A stretch of DNA of 64,000 bases, taken from the NCBI RefSeq assembly GCF_000182565.1, contig NW_015971537.1, positions 1,089,299 to 1,153,298 of the forward strand, in the 5' to 3' direction. Each line of letters begins with the position of its first letter. Positions within the stretch are counted from its first letter, which is position 1. This DNA is from Spizellomyces punctatus DAOM BR117. Lineage: Eukaryota; Chytridiomycota; Chytridiomycetes; Spizellomycetales; Spizellomycetaceae. The position numbers and the translations under genes were made by a program. Of this stretch, positions 36,632 to 48,826 are shown piece by piece. A model generated the notes under the pieces. The model was not told the origin of the DNA, made no database searches, and saw only the letters and a program-made list of their open reading frames with translations.

Positions 36632-37657
36632 TTACTTGGCAAGACTTGGCGGATGTTTTTGCGCTTCCATCAAAATCTTTTGTATGCTCGGATCTCGTAA
36701 AGCTTCTTGCACCTCCGGGTCCGCCATAACCCGCTTCACAAGCTCCTTCTCATGGTCAGGCAATTCATCTGGAATCTGGAAGCCCGAGGCGCCTTCCTTT
36801 CCCCTCTCCTTCACTTTCTGTCCTTCCTGCTCGTCAGCCAAACCCCCCAAGGCATCCCCAAGAAGGCCGGCAAATTCCCGGAGAGCAACCATAAGATCCG
36901 GCCGTGTTGCTGCATACTTCTTGAATGCAGCCTGCGGGTCGCGTGATAATTCAGTAGCAGCTTTCTGGAATACAGGGTCAGTGAGTGCACGAGTGAGAAC
37001 TGGATTTCGTTCGATTTTCTCGAGAAATTCCGGTGTTAGCCACTCTGAAAAGAAGATACCCTACTGATGAGAACACTTCACGGTAGTCACTGTGGCAATA
37101 TGAGATTACCTTGTCTGTCCAATAACGACATCTGCGATCTCATGGCTGCTTGCACTTCGTCAATGCGGAGATTATCGGTCGGTGACTGTTTCGGTTTGAT
37201 GAGGGGAATATCCGCGGCGGGTTTTGCTGATTTCGTTGTTTTCGCCGGCGCTTTTCTGGCTGCATTTCCCCCATTCAAAAATCCCTTCTTTAGTCCGCTG
37301 TATGCACTCTATCTATACGAACTTAGCCTCATCCACAGAGCTGCCAAATGGCGAAATTGGATGTTACCTGTGTTTGGTGGTTCATCATCACCGGGTCTTT
37401 TCCACGAACTGAAGTTGTACCAGTACTGTTGAATTGACCAGCTTTGACATCTGGAAAGAACGCTCAGACACGGTAACCGTTCGTTCTCCATCCGAAATGC
37501 GTGCTTACCCTTTATGCCACGAATGGCATGTAGCCGCTCGATCTCTTGGGTCATGTCCTCGAGAGGAGGGACATCTGGGGGACACGGCTTGCAAGATAAG
37601 ATTGCAGCTGGCTAACAAGTTTCTAAGCTAGTACTTACCGTCGTCTATGGTGGTCAT
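36632..37657 (-). CDS. STI1/DP-domain protein of unknown function
   Basis: Six exons can be joined in frame. The start MTTIDDDVPPLEDMTQEIERL leads to a low-complexity middle (NGGNAARKAPAKTTKSAKPA). The main domain reads LLDRQEWLTPEFLEKIERNP, PVLTRALTDPVFQKAATELS, DPQAAFKKYAATRPDLMVAL, REFAGLLGDALGGLADEQE. The end is PDHEKELVKRVMADPEVQEALRDPSIQKILMEA, given in adjoining pieces. Two sets of D/N-P-x-[FLV]-x-x-[AL] helices are the hallmark of STI1/DP modules found in Hop/Sti1, Hip and ubiquilin, which bind hydrophobic clients. No TPR, J or ubiquitin-like domain is present, so it is not one of those proteins. A chaperone-associated role is inference. Confidence 0.65.
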
Positions 37658-38073
37658 GATGGATAGCTTTTAGTTACCAAACTGACACGAAACAGCAGCA
37701 CGTTGTAAATGGACGTGATGGATGATGACCTAAGCAGACACCGATCGCGTCAAGTTCAGCGGTGGAAAAACGAGTGCCGACTGCCAGTCCCTTTGAGGTT
37801 AAACAAATAAGATGCCCTAACTTTGACCGTTATATCTCACGGCTTGTTTATACTGTAGTGATTGAACAAGTCAACAATTGCACTACCATAACTCAGAGAC
37901 ATCTCAGTTTCACCAATCTGCATCCAGTCGATCTACAGACTAGGGTACGAAACTATGTGCATCTTTTCGGTACATGAGCTGAATGCCATAGAAACACCAG
38001 CAACATCCACAGTCCTAGTGAAGCATGCTACATGAAACTGTTCCCCATTTGCTTGATATGTCGAACCAGGAGA
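37658..38073. other. Intergenic, STI1-domain gene to IWR1
   Basis: No gene is recognised. It is the upstream region of the STI1-domain gene and the 3' flank of IWR1, both minus. Confidence 0.45.
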
Positions 38074-39552
38074 TCATTTTTGAACCCTTTGGTGCACCAG
38101 CGCTTCTGCCGAGGGAAACGCATACTTTGCTAAAATTCCCGAATGAAAATAAGCTCGATGTTTCATACATAGGGATCTTATAGAGTAGTGTCAGGTAAAA
38201 TTTTGGTTTTAATTTCAGGACCAAACATCAATTCAATGCGACTCACCGTAAGGATCGTCTAGGCTATCATCGCTGCCGGCATCAGGATAATCATTCGCCC
38301 AATAATCCTCGGCATTAGAGTCCTCGTCATCGTCAAGATAATCAGACGAATCATCATCGTCCGCTACGAAAACATCATCGTCCTGCTCCCAAGTTCTATC
38401 CGTGGTCCAATCAATTTTGATCTACGATATAGTACGTGTCAGGTCGGGTTACTTACAACTCAGCAACCTTGGCATTCGGCGCGGGCTTAGCGGAATTGTC
38501 GAGGTAGTAGAGGTCCCAAACATACTCATCCTCTTTTACTTTCTCGTCACCCTCTGTTACTGAAGAAGGATAAGGAGAGTGGAATTGGGCATCCGCACTG
38601 GACGTCTTACCTCGAAGATATTCTCGCACCATCGGCATTAAGTCAGATATAATATCATCGTCAGACAATGGGGGTTTCTTTTGTGACATATATGACCCGG
38701 TAGAGTCGTGTTCTCCTTCCTCTGCAACATCCAGCAACTATGCCCGTCGGTTAGCGTACCGCTACATGTACAAGAGTTTAGGGAGGGCATACATTATATG
38801 GGAGCGCATCATCCGAAAACTGACGCCGATTTCTGAGAACCTTAAACCGAGCGGCTTTGTTTTCTACCTGGAAGCAGGCAGATTATGAGCGACTTGCCAA
38901 TCACATAAAGCGGGTGGACCTACACTTTGGTTCTCAACCAGATCTTTCCTACGTCCCTCAGGACTCCTGTCCCATTGAGTCATTGTTTTCAATGACTGTT
39001 TACCGCTACGTGACGCTCGCAAACGATCCAATGTGACCTAGCTATTGGCGTAAGTCGGGCCTACCACACCCTAAAACATCCAAGTCGACAGAGGCAATTA
39101 AACTCACTCGCAATCGGCCCGCGTCTTCAATGTCTTGGTTCTCAACAGTATCTGCAAGTGTGAAGATTCTGGAGATATCTATGGGCAAAGAGCAGCCGTC
39201 AGTTTGTGTTGTTTTACGACGAATGGATTCGTCCTACCCCCAGTCCCCATCCTCGCCTTCTTGCCCTGCCGCTCAGCCTCCTCGTTTGCAATGACTAAAG
39301 GACCCGTATTAGTGCCATCCAAGTGGAAGTGCCAGTCTCAAACTGACTTAGCGCATCGATTGGATCTGCATTTCGTTTCCGCTTAATGCGGAGAACGGTC
39401 GGAGTAGTGGACTCTGGCGGGACTGATATCGATGTCCCAGGCCTTTCCACAGGCGGTTCTTCTGTCTGGCGAGTAGCAGACGGTATTTGACTTTCGACTG
39501 ACGTTGGCATTGTGTGTTTGCTTTGCACATCAATGTCTGGAGATGGGTCCAT
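38074..39552 (-). CDS. IWR1: Iwr1-like RNA polymerase II nuclear import factor
   Basis: Iwr1 (SLC7A6OS in animals) carries assembled RNA polymerase II into the nucleus. The start (MDPSPDIDVQ) leads to TPTVLRIKRKRNADPIDAL, the basic N-terminal Iwr1 signature. Middle exons are short. The core block reads KEDEYVWDLYYLDNSA, then LKIDWTTDRTWEQ, VFVADDDDSSDYLDDDEDSNAEDYWANDYP in pieces, which is the conserved acidic Iwr1 domain (YVYDxYY... DSNAEDYxxNDYPDE). The last exon, after a donor GTGAGT and acceptor TTTTAG, adds KYAFPSAEALVHQRVQK. Other in-frame Met codons lie just upstream of 39552, so the start is approximate. Several introns in the 38760-39350 part were not fixed. Confidence 0.8.
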
Positions 39553-39717
39553 GCATGCAGACAACCGGTTCGGGCTAAGCCACACAGAACGTAAACAAGA
39601 TACGGAAACAAGTTGCAAGAATTGCAAATAATGGGGGATGCTGCGGTTTGTTTCCAGGTCGTCACATTTAGTGGGCTGTCCCAAAAATCATATATCCCAA
39701 TCATTAATACACTATGC

Positions 39718-40052
39718 TTATCGTCGTTCCACGCCCTCCCCTAAGTCCTCCCTGCGCTCATGATCTATCATAGGTCGAGGGGCTGGCCCTTGGCCCAATA
39801 CAACTGCAAAGGTGCAACAAAACGTTCAGATATCAGATCCGCTGCACTTCCACACTTGGTATTCTTACCCCTCTTATACATTGCATAGGTAAGGTAGATC
39901 ATGACAGGGGTTGTCGCTATTATTACCGTCCAACTATCGCAAATCCGTGAGGATACAGCCTATAGGGAGAGTTTCTAGGACTCCTTGATCGAATGCATCG
40001 TACTATACCTTCTTGCCCTGTCCTTGGCAACCGCCCGCATAAAGAGCCCCAT
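39718..40052 (-). CDS. Small single-pass membrane protein, 64 residues, three exons
   Basis: Three exons (40009-40052, 39869-39933, 39718-39803) join in phase with canonical sites. The protein starts MGLFMRAVAKDRARSWTVII, has one hydrophobic helix (TVIIATTPVMIYLTYAMY, about residues 17-34) and a hydrophilic tail (APRPMIDHERREDLGEGVERR). The positively charged start before the helix suits a mitochondrial inner-membrane or ER protein of the small-subunit type. I do not recognise the family. That two introns can be removed to leave one sensible frame argues for a real gene. It is divergent from MLH3 (243 bp). Confidence 0.5.
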
Positions 40053-40295
40053 AGTAGAGGACTTGGCAAAGTGGAAAAGGTTTGTAAAGTCGCTTGCAAG
40101 AGACGACAGGACAACTGTGCCATATTCATTGCTATAGCAACCATTGAGTGCACTCTTCCCACAATCGTCTTCCCAAAGCCTTTGATTCCGGGGCGGGTCA
40201 TCCCACGCTGGTTACTCTGCCTTATGTCACTACCTCTGTTGATGGCCTATAGTGGCCCTCTTTCATAACATTAGTTCTCAGAGGTCTGAGCAAAT

Positions 40296-43200
40296 ATGTC
40301 CATCCAAAGGCTACCAGAAGATGCTGTCAGGCGACTACGATCAGGTGTGGTCATTGGGTCTATGGCACAATGCGTAGTCGAACTGGTTCACAATGCCCTT
40401 GACGGTGCGGCAACTGTGGTGGAAGTCCTCGTTGACCCAACGGCAGCGTCCCTTCAAGTAACAGATAATGGCCTGGGGATCAATCCTGAAGGGTTTAAGT
40501 TGATTGGGCAGCGCTATGGTATGGGCCCTGCTAGGCTAGGCACACTGCAGACGCCCACATTTTTTTGCTCACTGTATTCAAAGTCACATCGAAGGCTGGA
40601 AATGAGGATGGAGATCGCACTTACGGCTTTCGAGGAGAAGGTTGGTGCATCGACGCAGAATTCAGAGGGTGTCTAGTCCCTTATCTAGTAACATGAAATG
40701 CAAAATGCAGCGTTGGCAAGTATAGCAGAGATATCCCGACTGGAAATCGTTAGCAGGAGCAATTACCTACAAACCTATTCTTTAACCTTGAAGGTACCTA
40801 TTTTACGCCAACAAATGTGTGAAGAGGACGAGGCATTTTGACGAATGAACACCTAGGGAGGAAGTCAGATATATTTTGGGCCTGCTTCGGTTGGACGAAG
40901 GCGGGGAACTACGGTTATCGTCAGAGACATGTTCTACAAGGTAGCCCGTACTCTTTCGTCTAATGAGCATTACGAGCTTGACATCAATGGACCGTAGTAC
41001 CCTGTTCGCCGAAAAAGGCTGCTGGAGGAAAATTCTATCGAAGGAATCAAGCGGGCTTTGGAACGGATTGCCCTGGCACGTCCTTACCTGACTCTCACAT
41101 TAATTGATCAAAGCAAGGATGTGAAACTGCTCGCTACCCACAAGGTTGGAGGCAGCGTAGTTCAATATAGGATGTGATTAGCGCCCAATGATTAAACAGC
41201 CTTACAAGCAGGCAAACTGCGCTATATCCATTTTCAGACAGCTTTTTGGGATATCCGTCTCACAGGTATATGGTATATTCTCTTGCATACAAAGTATTTG
41301 CGGAACCATTAAGGATGGTTGTTTTCTGTGGTAGGATTTAATATCCATTAACAAAAGCAGACATGGATACGTTCTAGATGGTTTCATTTCTTTGAAAGGT
41401 TTCCCCTCCAAGGTACAACTGATAGCCAAATGCCGGTCGTGTCACTCTGTCTGACCTCCCATCCCTATTTCAGTATCATCAGTACCTTTGTAGGATTCTG
41501 TCTTCCAATTACAGCACCATGATATTTTCTTACATGCTTGCCGTTAGATATCAACGAGCATTTCATGGCGCCAAACCCTTTACATAAGCTCATCAACAGC
41601 ACTATAGCAAAAAGCAGCTTTGGTATGCAGGTGAGACAACAGGTTACGACTTTACATCATCGGCATCTTACGGAGGCTGAACTGCTAGGAAGAGGATGAA
41701 TCGGTCTGCTTGGCCCTAGACAAAACCTCGCCCACAAAAAAGAGTATGTCGCAACCCTTCCAGGAATGCAGAGGGTGGCAATATTAAGAATCACACCATC
41801 CACCTTGTTTGCTGGCAGAGTACAGCACGAAAACAGTGGAAAAGTACCCAATTTTCTTCTTGAAGCTGAAATGTCCACCAAACACCTGCGACCTCCTTTT
41901 AGATCCCGGGAAGAGCATTGTGGAGTTTCAGGCAAGCAGATAGTGTTTCTTCTATCTAACATTGCGCGGCTAGTGAGTGACCATTGTTTTCAGGAATGGG
42001 ACACAGTTCTAACTTTGGTCGAGGATGCCGTGACCGAATTCTTGATAGAACATAATTTTCTTAACGATGCTGCTGAAGGGACGTCAGTGATGGGTCAGAC
42101 ATCTGATATGGAGTCGGACGAGTCATCAAGTGAAATGTGCTCGCCAAACGTGGAAAGGATCAACAGAACACTCGCGTTTGAGCATGCTTTACCTATCAAA
42201 AGCGCCAACGCATTTTCATTAGAAGAGCTACAAAGCACCTCCGTGTCGCTAAATACTCCACGTCCGGTGTTCGAAGGGGAACAATTTGAAGACAATTCAG
42301 TGGGAGGGGAGTTCAGCGTCTGGAGCAACCCAACCACGCAAGGAAAATACTGGATCGATAGAAGAACTGGCAACTCGTATGTTTTTATGTTGCCAACAGA
42401 GCGGAACCCTTGTCATTGGAGATAATCTATCAATCAATTCGTAGATACCGTTCTTTACCTGGCCAGAACGCAAAAGGCCCCTCTATGCAGAGCGAGAACA
42501 ATCGCGTTGACAAACGAAGTTTGCGAGTGCGGCGTCTCAACAGTACGGCAAACAGTACATTAAACAATTTACGGATGGATGATTCACTTCGAGTAAGTTA
42601 CCTCGAGGGTTGGCTTTATTTTCGCATTCTCTAATCAATTGCCACATTTCAGAAATGGAATAATCCTGTTTTCAAACGCACGGAAAGGCAACTACCCTCG
42701 TTCACTCTCCCTAGTGAGAGCCACGCACGCTCGTTTGCTCAGAAGGCAAACCAAACGTTTAACGGACTGCCCACAGAAGAAATTGTGGAAAACATCAGCA
42801 AGGGTAGTTTAGACCAACTCCGGGTCATAGCGCAGGTGGACAACAAATTTATCGCCGGGAAGCTGGCCCAGGCCTCATCAGATACCGATCTTTTGGTGAT
42901 TATTGACCAGCACGCCGCGGATGAGCGGGTGCGTTTGGAGGCTTTGCTTGCAGAGTTACATCAAGCGGGGGGATCGGACGATAATGTTGGGAATGATAAT
43001 GGTGATGAAGGAGAATGTATCGTTGATGTCATGAAGCTGGATCCACCTTGTCGGACTACTATGCAAGCGCGAGAAGCACAAGCTGCCCTTCGCCATCACT
43101 CTCGATACAAACGATGGGGCATCTTCTTCTCATGTCCTGATCTCGAGGGTGGCGCCAACAAACGTGAACAGGCGCTGGCGAAACCTGATGCAACTGTTCG

Positions 43201-43796
43201 TATTGAAGTTGATCGCCTACCACGGTTGATTGCGGATCGGTGTGTCGTTGATCCTGGTGTGGTCAGGGACTTGATAAGACAGCATTTGTATTGGCTTGAA
43301 GAAGGAGCGGAACGTGGAGGATTGGGAAGCAAGTGCCCGAGAGGTATCTTGGAAATATTAAATTCCAAGGCTTGCAGGTAGGACTCGTATGTACTCATGG
43401 CAATTGCTTTCTGTCTGACGTCTTCAACTCTTTATCCTCAGATCGGCCATCATGTTTGGGGATCCATTGACAAAAGCGGACTGCACGAAGCTGATCAACA
43501 AACTCATCAAATGCAAGGTATGTGTGTTAGTGGCATTCCTGTAAAGTAGACTATTCTGGCTGATTACTGTGCCAATTACTATTCAGTTCCCTTTCCAGTG
43601 TGGTACGTCTTTTTGCAAAGCAAATATTTATCCTTTTAACTCTGTCCACTAAAACCGTTTAGCTCACGGCCGGCCAACAATGGTTCCCATTGCACATATT
43701 GGGAAAGTGATGCGGACAATTAGGCGTTCAAAGAACGGGATCGGGATGAATAAGCGAAGCATAAGATGGGATGCCTGGAGAAAACGCACTGGATAG
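40296..43796 (+). CDS. MLH3: MLH3, MutL-homologue mismatch repair endonuclease
   Basis: MLH3 pairs with MLH1 in mismatch repair and meiotic crossing-over. The GHKL ATPase begins MSIQRLPEDAVRRLRSGVVI, then AQCVVELVHNALDGA (motif I), VTDNGLGI (motif II), and across introns YVTSKAGNED and YGFRGEALASIAEISRLEIV (motif III), GRRGTTVIVRDMFYKYPVRRK. The C-terminal domain has the nuclease motif DQHAADERVRLE, which fits DQHA(x)2E(x)4E, then KCPRGILEILNSKACRSAIMFGD and FPFQCAHGRPTMVPIAHIGK. A 16-nt exon (43587-43602) encodes FPFQC and is flanked by introns inside that last motif. The end is WDAWRKRTG. MLH3 is preferred over PMS2 because the start, LPEDAVRRLRSGVVI, and the final AHGRPTMVP block fit it better. 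At least ten introns. Confidence 0.88.
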
Positions 43797-45357
43797 CCCT
43801 GTACGCAACATAAAACCAGCGGCAGAACCATGGTTGTGGGGATAAGTTCCCGTGCGTACACCATCCAGATGGACCTGTTTATCAACGTATGACGCATGTC
43901 TACTACAAGTTTCAGTAACGTTTGCTCCGTGGACACCTTTACCCATGGCATGTTGGGAGAGTAAGAGAAACATGACCATGTATCTGAAAGACTGACAATC
44001 TCCTCAATGGGCTCCTGCCTGCGAAACTACTCATTGCCCGATTCCTGCACGTACAAAGTAAATTATAGAAGCAAGTTTTACTTGTTCACAAACATAACCA
44101 CCCTGTGTATATAGTTCACAATTACTATTCATAAAGGATCTGGATGTGTGCCGTAAGTGAATTATGAATTGTAGACACAGGCGTCAACAACTTTAGATGA
44201 TGACATCCCCTTCGGCCACGGCTTTGAGGATGCGGTTGCCGTCTGCCTCAGGGTGCCTTCGACTGCAAGCGCAACGGCACAGCTTGAACAAAGCCTGAAC
44301 GACTTAAAGAGTTTAGCAGTCCTGTAATACTAGGATGCCAGTAATGCAGAAAGACAATGGATTGAGCTCTCGCACGGTTTTGTTCCGGTCGAGTTCTTAA
44401 GTTGCTGCGTCAGAGGATGGCAGATGAGATATGACCTCTGTGATTGTGACTCCAGATTCCGTCCACAATAAATTCAAAGGAGTGGAAGCCAAGACTTCAT
44501 CCTGCTCTGCACTACAACCAGCTCCCTTGGTACCATCAAACACACTTTCAACTAGGAAATTAACGATTAAATTGAAGAGTGTCCACATGAACAGAAGACT
44601 CTGTGACAGTTGCCCAAAAGTACAAGACACGTAGATAACTGTGAAAATTGGAGCGCAGAGGCCATGCATATACCCATATTTTCCCTACTTCTGTGCCGGT
44701 GCAACCCTGGCTTTTGACATACAGAGTTCACTTTGGCGGTGTTCGGTCACCTCTCTTCTAAAAGCCTGATCAAATATGAAAACGCACGACATGTTGCAGC
44801 ATGAATACAGGGAGCTCTAATTGTCCAAAGGATGGACTGTTTATGCAAATAAAAATGGGATGCCAAAACAACACAATCTCAGTGGGTATCTGCGTCGACG
44901 AGTATCGACAATTCTGAACTCCCGCGTAAGGACTTAAGATGAATGTTTACCCTCCCTTGTTGAACTGGCACTTAAGTGATGCTAATGTTTGCAACCAGAA
45001 AACGACCGCCTAATGTGATGCGCGGAAGTCAAGAGTGCTTTCAAACCCCTACATCGTTTAAAGTCATGCGTAATCACACACGTGACAGAACATATCATGA
45101 CTGTGCCAACATTCATCAAAACTTTGCCATTACCTACGAAAGCGAAAAGAAGTTAAGGCGGCGTGTGAATTTTGTTTTTGGGCAGGTAGCGACAAGCAAT
45201 TTACTAGCATTTCGATAGGAATCCTCTGGTTCACAAACCAACTTTTATTTCGCCGCTTTTGCGAAGGAGATTGGCGAATAAGGAAATATCGACATTAGTG
45301 CCTTTGTTGAAAACAGGAGCCATCGGTCAAGTTGAAGCTCGAATTGCGCTGGTGACC
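43797..45357. other. Gene-poor intergenic region, MLH3 to FZO1
   Basis: A 1.56-kb stretch without a recognisable gene. Several open stretches of 80-95 codons occur on both strands (for example 44397-44669 minus, with a hydrophobic N-terminal third), but none matches a family I know or shows splice-linked extension. It includes the FZO1 promoter. Confidence 0.45.
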
Positions 45358-47894
45358 ATGAGTCAAGTCTATGTTACTCCCGAGCCGGCACCCAGTGATA
45401 CTCCTGAGGCTACCACAACCAAGCAGGCAACTCACGAGCCGCAATTCCTGAAGACAGACTCGGCAAAAAGCTTCTCGACAACCAATGGATTTGGTGTTGA
45501 CTCGGGATATGGAGGAGAGCATTCCCAGGCTATCTTTGCGGAGAAACGAACTCGTCTATTGACACTAATCGCGGGAACAAAAGGTGTCTTGAGAGATCTC
45601 GTCGGTCCGACAGGAACTGTATCGCATACACTCCGATATCCATCTGGTGCTCTTCGCAAGGCGTTTGGTTCCAAACCCCCTACCCGCCGCACATCATCAA
45701 CAGAGGACGATTCGCAGCCTCCTGCTTCCCCCATTCCCGTCGCAGCAGAGCCCCCGACAGACTCGGTCACACAAGGACTCCGTGTTCTCCAGCTGGACCT
45801 GAAGTCGTACAGCTTTAAAGGTCCTGCCTCTCAAATTGATTCAGATGATCATAGTCTTATTTCGCAGCTCTTGGAGAGTAAAATAATTGAGTGCAGACAA
45901 CACTTGGACCGGTTGAATGCGCGAATCTCGGACACACGATCGAGAGTCCTTGTCACCGGTGACCTGAACGCTGGGAAGAGTACATTTGTCAATGCCGTTC
46001 TTCGACGAGAGATTGTTCCGGATGATCAGCAGCCTTGCACTGCCTTGTTTGCTGAAGTGGTGGATGCGGACCAGAACGACGGCGTTGAAGAAGTGCATGG
46101 AATTCGTGACCCCATCAAATATGATCGATCGGATCCAACAACGTTCGAGCGCTTTGATTTCCGGAATCTCAGACATGTTGTCGAAGACAATGAGGAGGAC
46201 TACGAGTTGCTGAGGATATATTGTCGAGACCGCCGCGCAAAGACACACAGCTTGCTGCATAATGGGGTTGTGGATATCAGTCTAATCGATTCGCCTGGTT
46301 TGAACATTGACTCCATCAAAACAACGGCGTTATTCTCGCAACAAGAGGAGATTGACGTGATTGTCTTTGTTGTTAATGCTGAGAATCACTTTACGCTTTC
46401 TGTAAGTCATCATATCATTGACCTGCTAGTACACCCGAATGATGTTGAGCTTTCAGGGACGTGATTTCTTGACCACAGCTGGGAAGGAGAAGGCATATAT
46501 ATTCATTGTCGTTAACCGTTTCGATCAAATCCGAAGGAAGGATCGATGCCGGAGAGATATCCTTGAACAGATTCGGCAGATTTCCCCAGCGACTTACGAC
46601 GATGCAGATAATCTTGTCCACTTTGTGAGCGCCAAGGAATGCCTCCATCATCCGGAAGGAGCAGACGCTGCTGGAACAATGGTCCCAGATTTCCATAAAA
46701 TGGAAGAGGCCCTTCGTTCCTTCATCCTCGAAAAGCGCGCACGTTCCAAACTTGCGCCTGCGAAGATATATCTCCACAACCTATTGTCGGATGTCATGGA
46801 TATATCACAGTACAACAGCTTGGCTTCAGCCAATACTGCTACGCAAATCATGAAAGATATGAAGGACAGCGCCCCTGCGTATGATCGAATGGTACAAATA
46901 AAAGAACAAGTTTTGGACGATATTGATAAAACCATCGACGAGACCGGACTTCTTGTTCAACAGCACGCACAGCAACAGCTAGCTCAGTTTACAGATCACT
47001 TGGATGCGTTTACCGAGCATGTGGAATGGAATGGGCCGCTTTATGTGTGGCAGTATGCACGTGATCTTCGGAATAGAGTCTACAGCATCGCTGCATTGCG
47101 TGTACGGCGTTGCGAAGAGTTCGCACGGGATAAGGCAATTTCCTGTTTGAAGGACATTGAAAGTGTGGCTGCGACATGTATGAGTGTCCCACCGTCTATC
47201 GACGTTGATGTCGTCACCGGTGCCTTCGAAGGGGACGTTGGTAGCGCACCAGGTTCTAAGGCACTGGCTGGAAACGGGTCAGTTGCGAAGATTGTTCCGA
47301 TGGACGTCGCAGAATTCTTTGACCACATAGATAAAGCAGAGTTGGCCAAGGAGTATGTACCAAGTTTGGGTCTGATTATTGGAGGGCTTGTTGGATATAA
47401 GCGTATGGCGACACAAATGTGGAGGGCTGGAATGAGTGGAGCGAGCACAGGGAGATTAGCATTTGCTGGACTGACTATTGCAGGTATGTGGTTCGATTCT
47501 TTGTTTGATCATAATGCTCAATGCGCTGATCGTGCACTATTGAATGCATCTAGGCATAGGGATCTTCCTCTATGTTCTTTCTGACATGAAAAACAGCGTC
47601 GAACGCAAAGTCGTCAGGAAGATGCGGGAGCATTTTACCGAAGTCGGTTTTGTGGAAAGCAATGTCGATCGCGTCGCAAAAGGCACCCGACGTGTCCTCC
47701 GTCTTGCCATCTGGGAGTTCCAAAACCAGTTCCAAAGGATTCTAACAGAAAATCAACGGAAGAGAGAAAATCAGATGCGAAGTATCGAGCTTGCTCGAGC
47801 AGATAAAGCCTTCTACGATGATATGGCATATCGAGCAGCTGAGTTGGTGCGGGAGGTAGATGCGATTGATTTGGAGGAGAAGATGGTCGTGTAA
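45358..47894 (+). CDS. FZO1: Mitofusin, FZO1-like outer mitochondrial membrane GTPase
   Basis: This dynamin-like GTPase drives outer-membrane fusion of mitochondria. Introns: 46402-46456 and 47484-47553. The N-terminal 150 residues are Ser/Thr/Pro-rich. Then ECRQHLDRLNARISDTRSRV leads to the G1 P-loop GDLNAGKSTFVNA, a G3 motif DSPGLNIDS and a G4 motif VVNRFDQI. A coiled-coil stretch follows, and near residues 690-720 comes the double membrane segment (VPSLGLIIGGLVGYKRMA and LTIAGIGIFLYVLSD). The last part is a second heptad-repeat region (LAIWEFQNQFQRILTENQRKR, in pieces). An in-frame Met at 45259 would add 33 residues; MSQVYVTPEP is preferred because the added part has no obvious family support. 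Length is about 800 residues. Confidence 0.88.
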
Positions 47895-48213
47895 ATGCGG
47901 AGACCGGACGGTTGTAGGTAGGCGTGGCGTGTGAGCCTAGTTTGCAAGTCAGCACTTTTTCATATATCAGATAGGCACCATAGAGGGAGCGACAGGCAGT
48001 CTCTCGTGGACTTTTTTTTGGGGGATGAGTGTCGAAATTCCACATTTTCTGCACTCATCATTTTACGTACAAAGCATGTAGTGGGAGTAGTCATCCGAAT
48101 TCCAAGTTGAATATCAACCTTTCTTAACTCAAAGACGGCTATGACCGTGGCTAACTATACAGACCGATTGAAGTGGCTCGAATACACGTTTTGAATCAAA
48201 TGATCTAACTCAT
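47895..48213. other. Convergent spacer, FZO1 / RidA gene
   Basis: Tail-to-tail 319-bp spacer without a recognised gene. A T/G homopolymer-like patch lies at 48011-48025. Confidence 0.45.
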
Positions 48214-48826
48214 CTATTTACCAACGAGCCCCACAGCTTCTATTTCGACCAACACATCTCTTGGTAAGCGAGCAGCTTGGACAGCAGAACGGGCGGGTCG
48301 CGCGGAGCCAAAGATCTCAGCATAAACCTCATTCATCTTTGCAAAATCATTCATGTCCTTGTCGAATCAATTGAAAAAGGGGTCAAGCAAGGCCTCACGG
48401 ACGAAACGAGTGACCACTCCTCCAAACCCTATTCTACGAGAGAAGACTTCTTAATCTTACCTTGAGGAAAACAGTAGTTTTCACTACCTTATCTAACGAA
48501 GAATCGGCTGCCTCCAAAACCGCTTTCAAATTGGTCAACGCCTGACGAGTTTGCTCCTGGATGCCACCAGCAACGCATTCCATCGACTTGGGATCTATAT
48601 TAGATGAGTACAAGATGAACGCGTTATGCACTACGATGGAACGAATGGAATGGACGTCCTATCCATGCCCAAGAAAGCGGGGGCAGTATGGAAGCTGGCT
48701 TACTCAAACCTTACCGAAAGGAATCTGCCCAGCTGTGAAAACAAACCCATTGGCGACGATCGCCTGAGAATAGGGCCCGATAGCCTTTGGAGCGTTCTCA
48801 GTGCTGACGTGAGTGAGGCTGGACAT
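48214..48826 (-). CDS. RidA/YjgF-family enamine/imine deaminase (HMF1/MMF1-like)
   Basis: RidA proteins hydrolyse reactive enamine/imine intermediates made by PLP enzymes such as threonine dehydratase. The start [20 protein letters not shown] continues [17 protein letters not shown]. Later exons give [41 protein letters not shown] in pieces, NEVYAEIFG and [27 protein letters not shown]. The Arg of PARSAVQ is the substrate-carboxylate-binding Arg and the Glu of VEIEAV is the conserved acidic residue. There is no long N-terminal presequence, so the cytosolic form is more likely than the mitochondrial one. Three short introns are needed; their exact borders near 48350-48480 were read from frame continuity. 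Confidence 0.9.

Noticed and set aside
44197-44327. Plus-strand stretch DDDIPFGHGFED, resembling the acidic DDDIPF tip of bacterial SSB
   Set aside because: The motif is not at a C-terminus and no OB-fold precedes it; a chance match.
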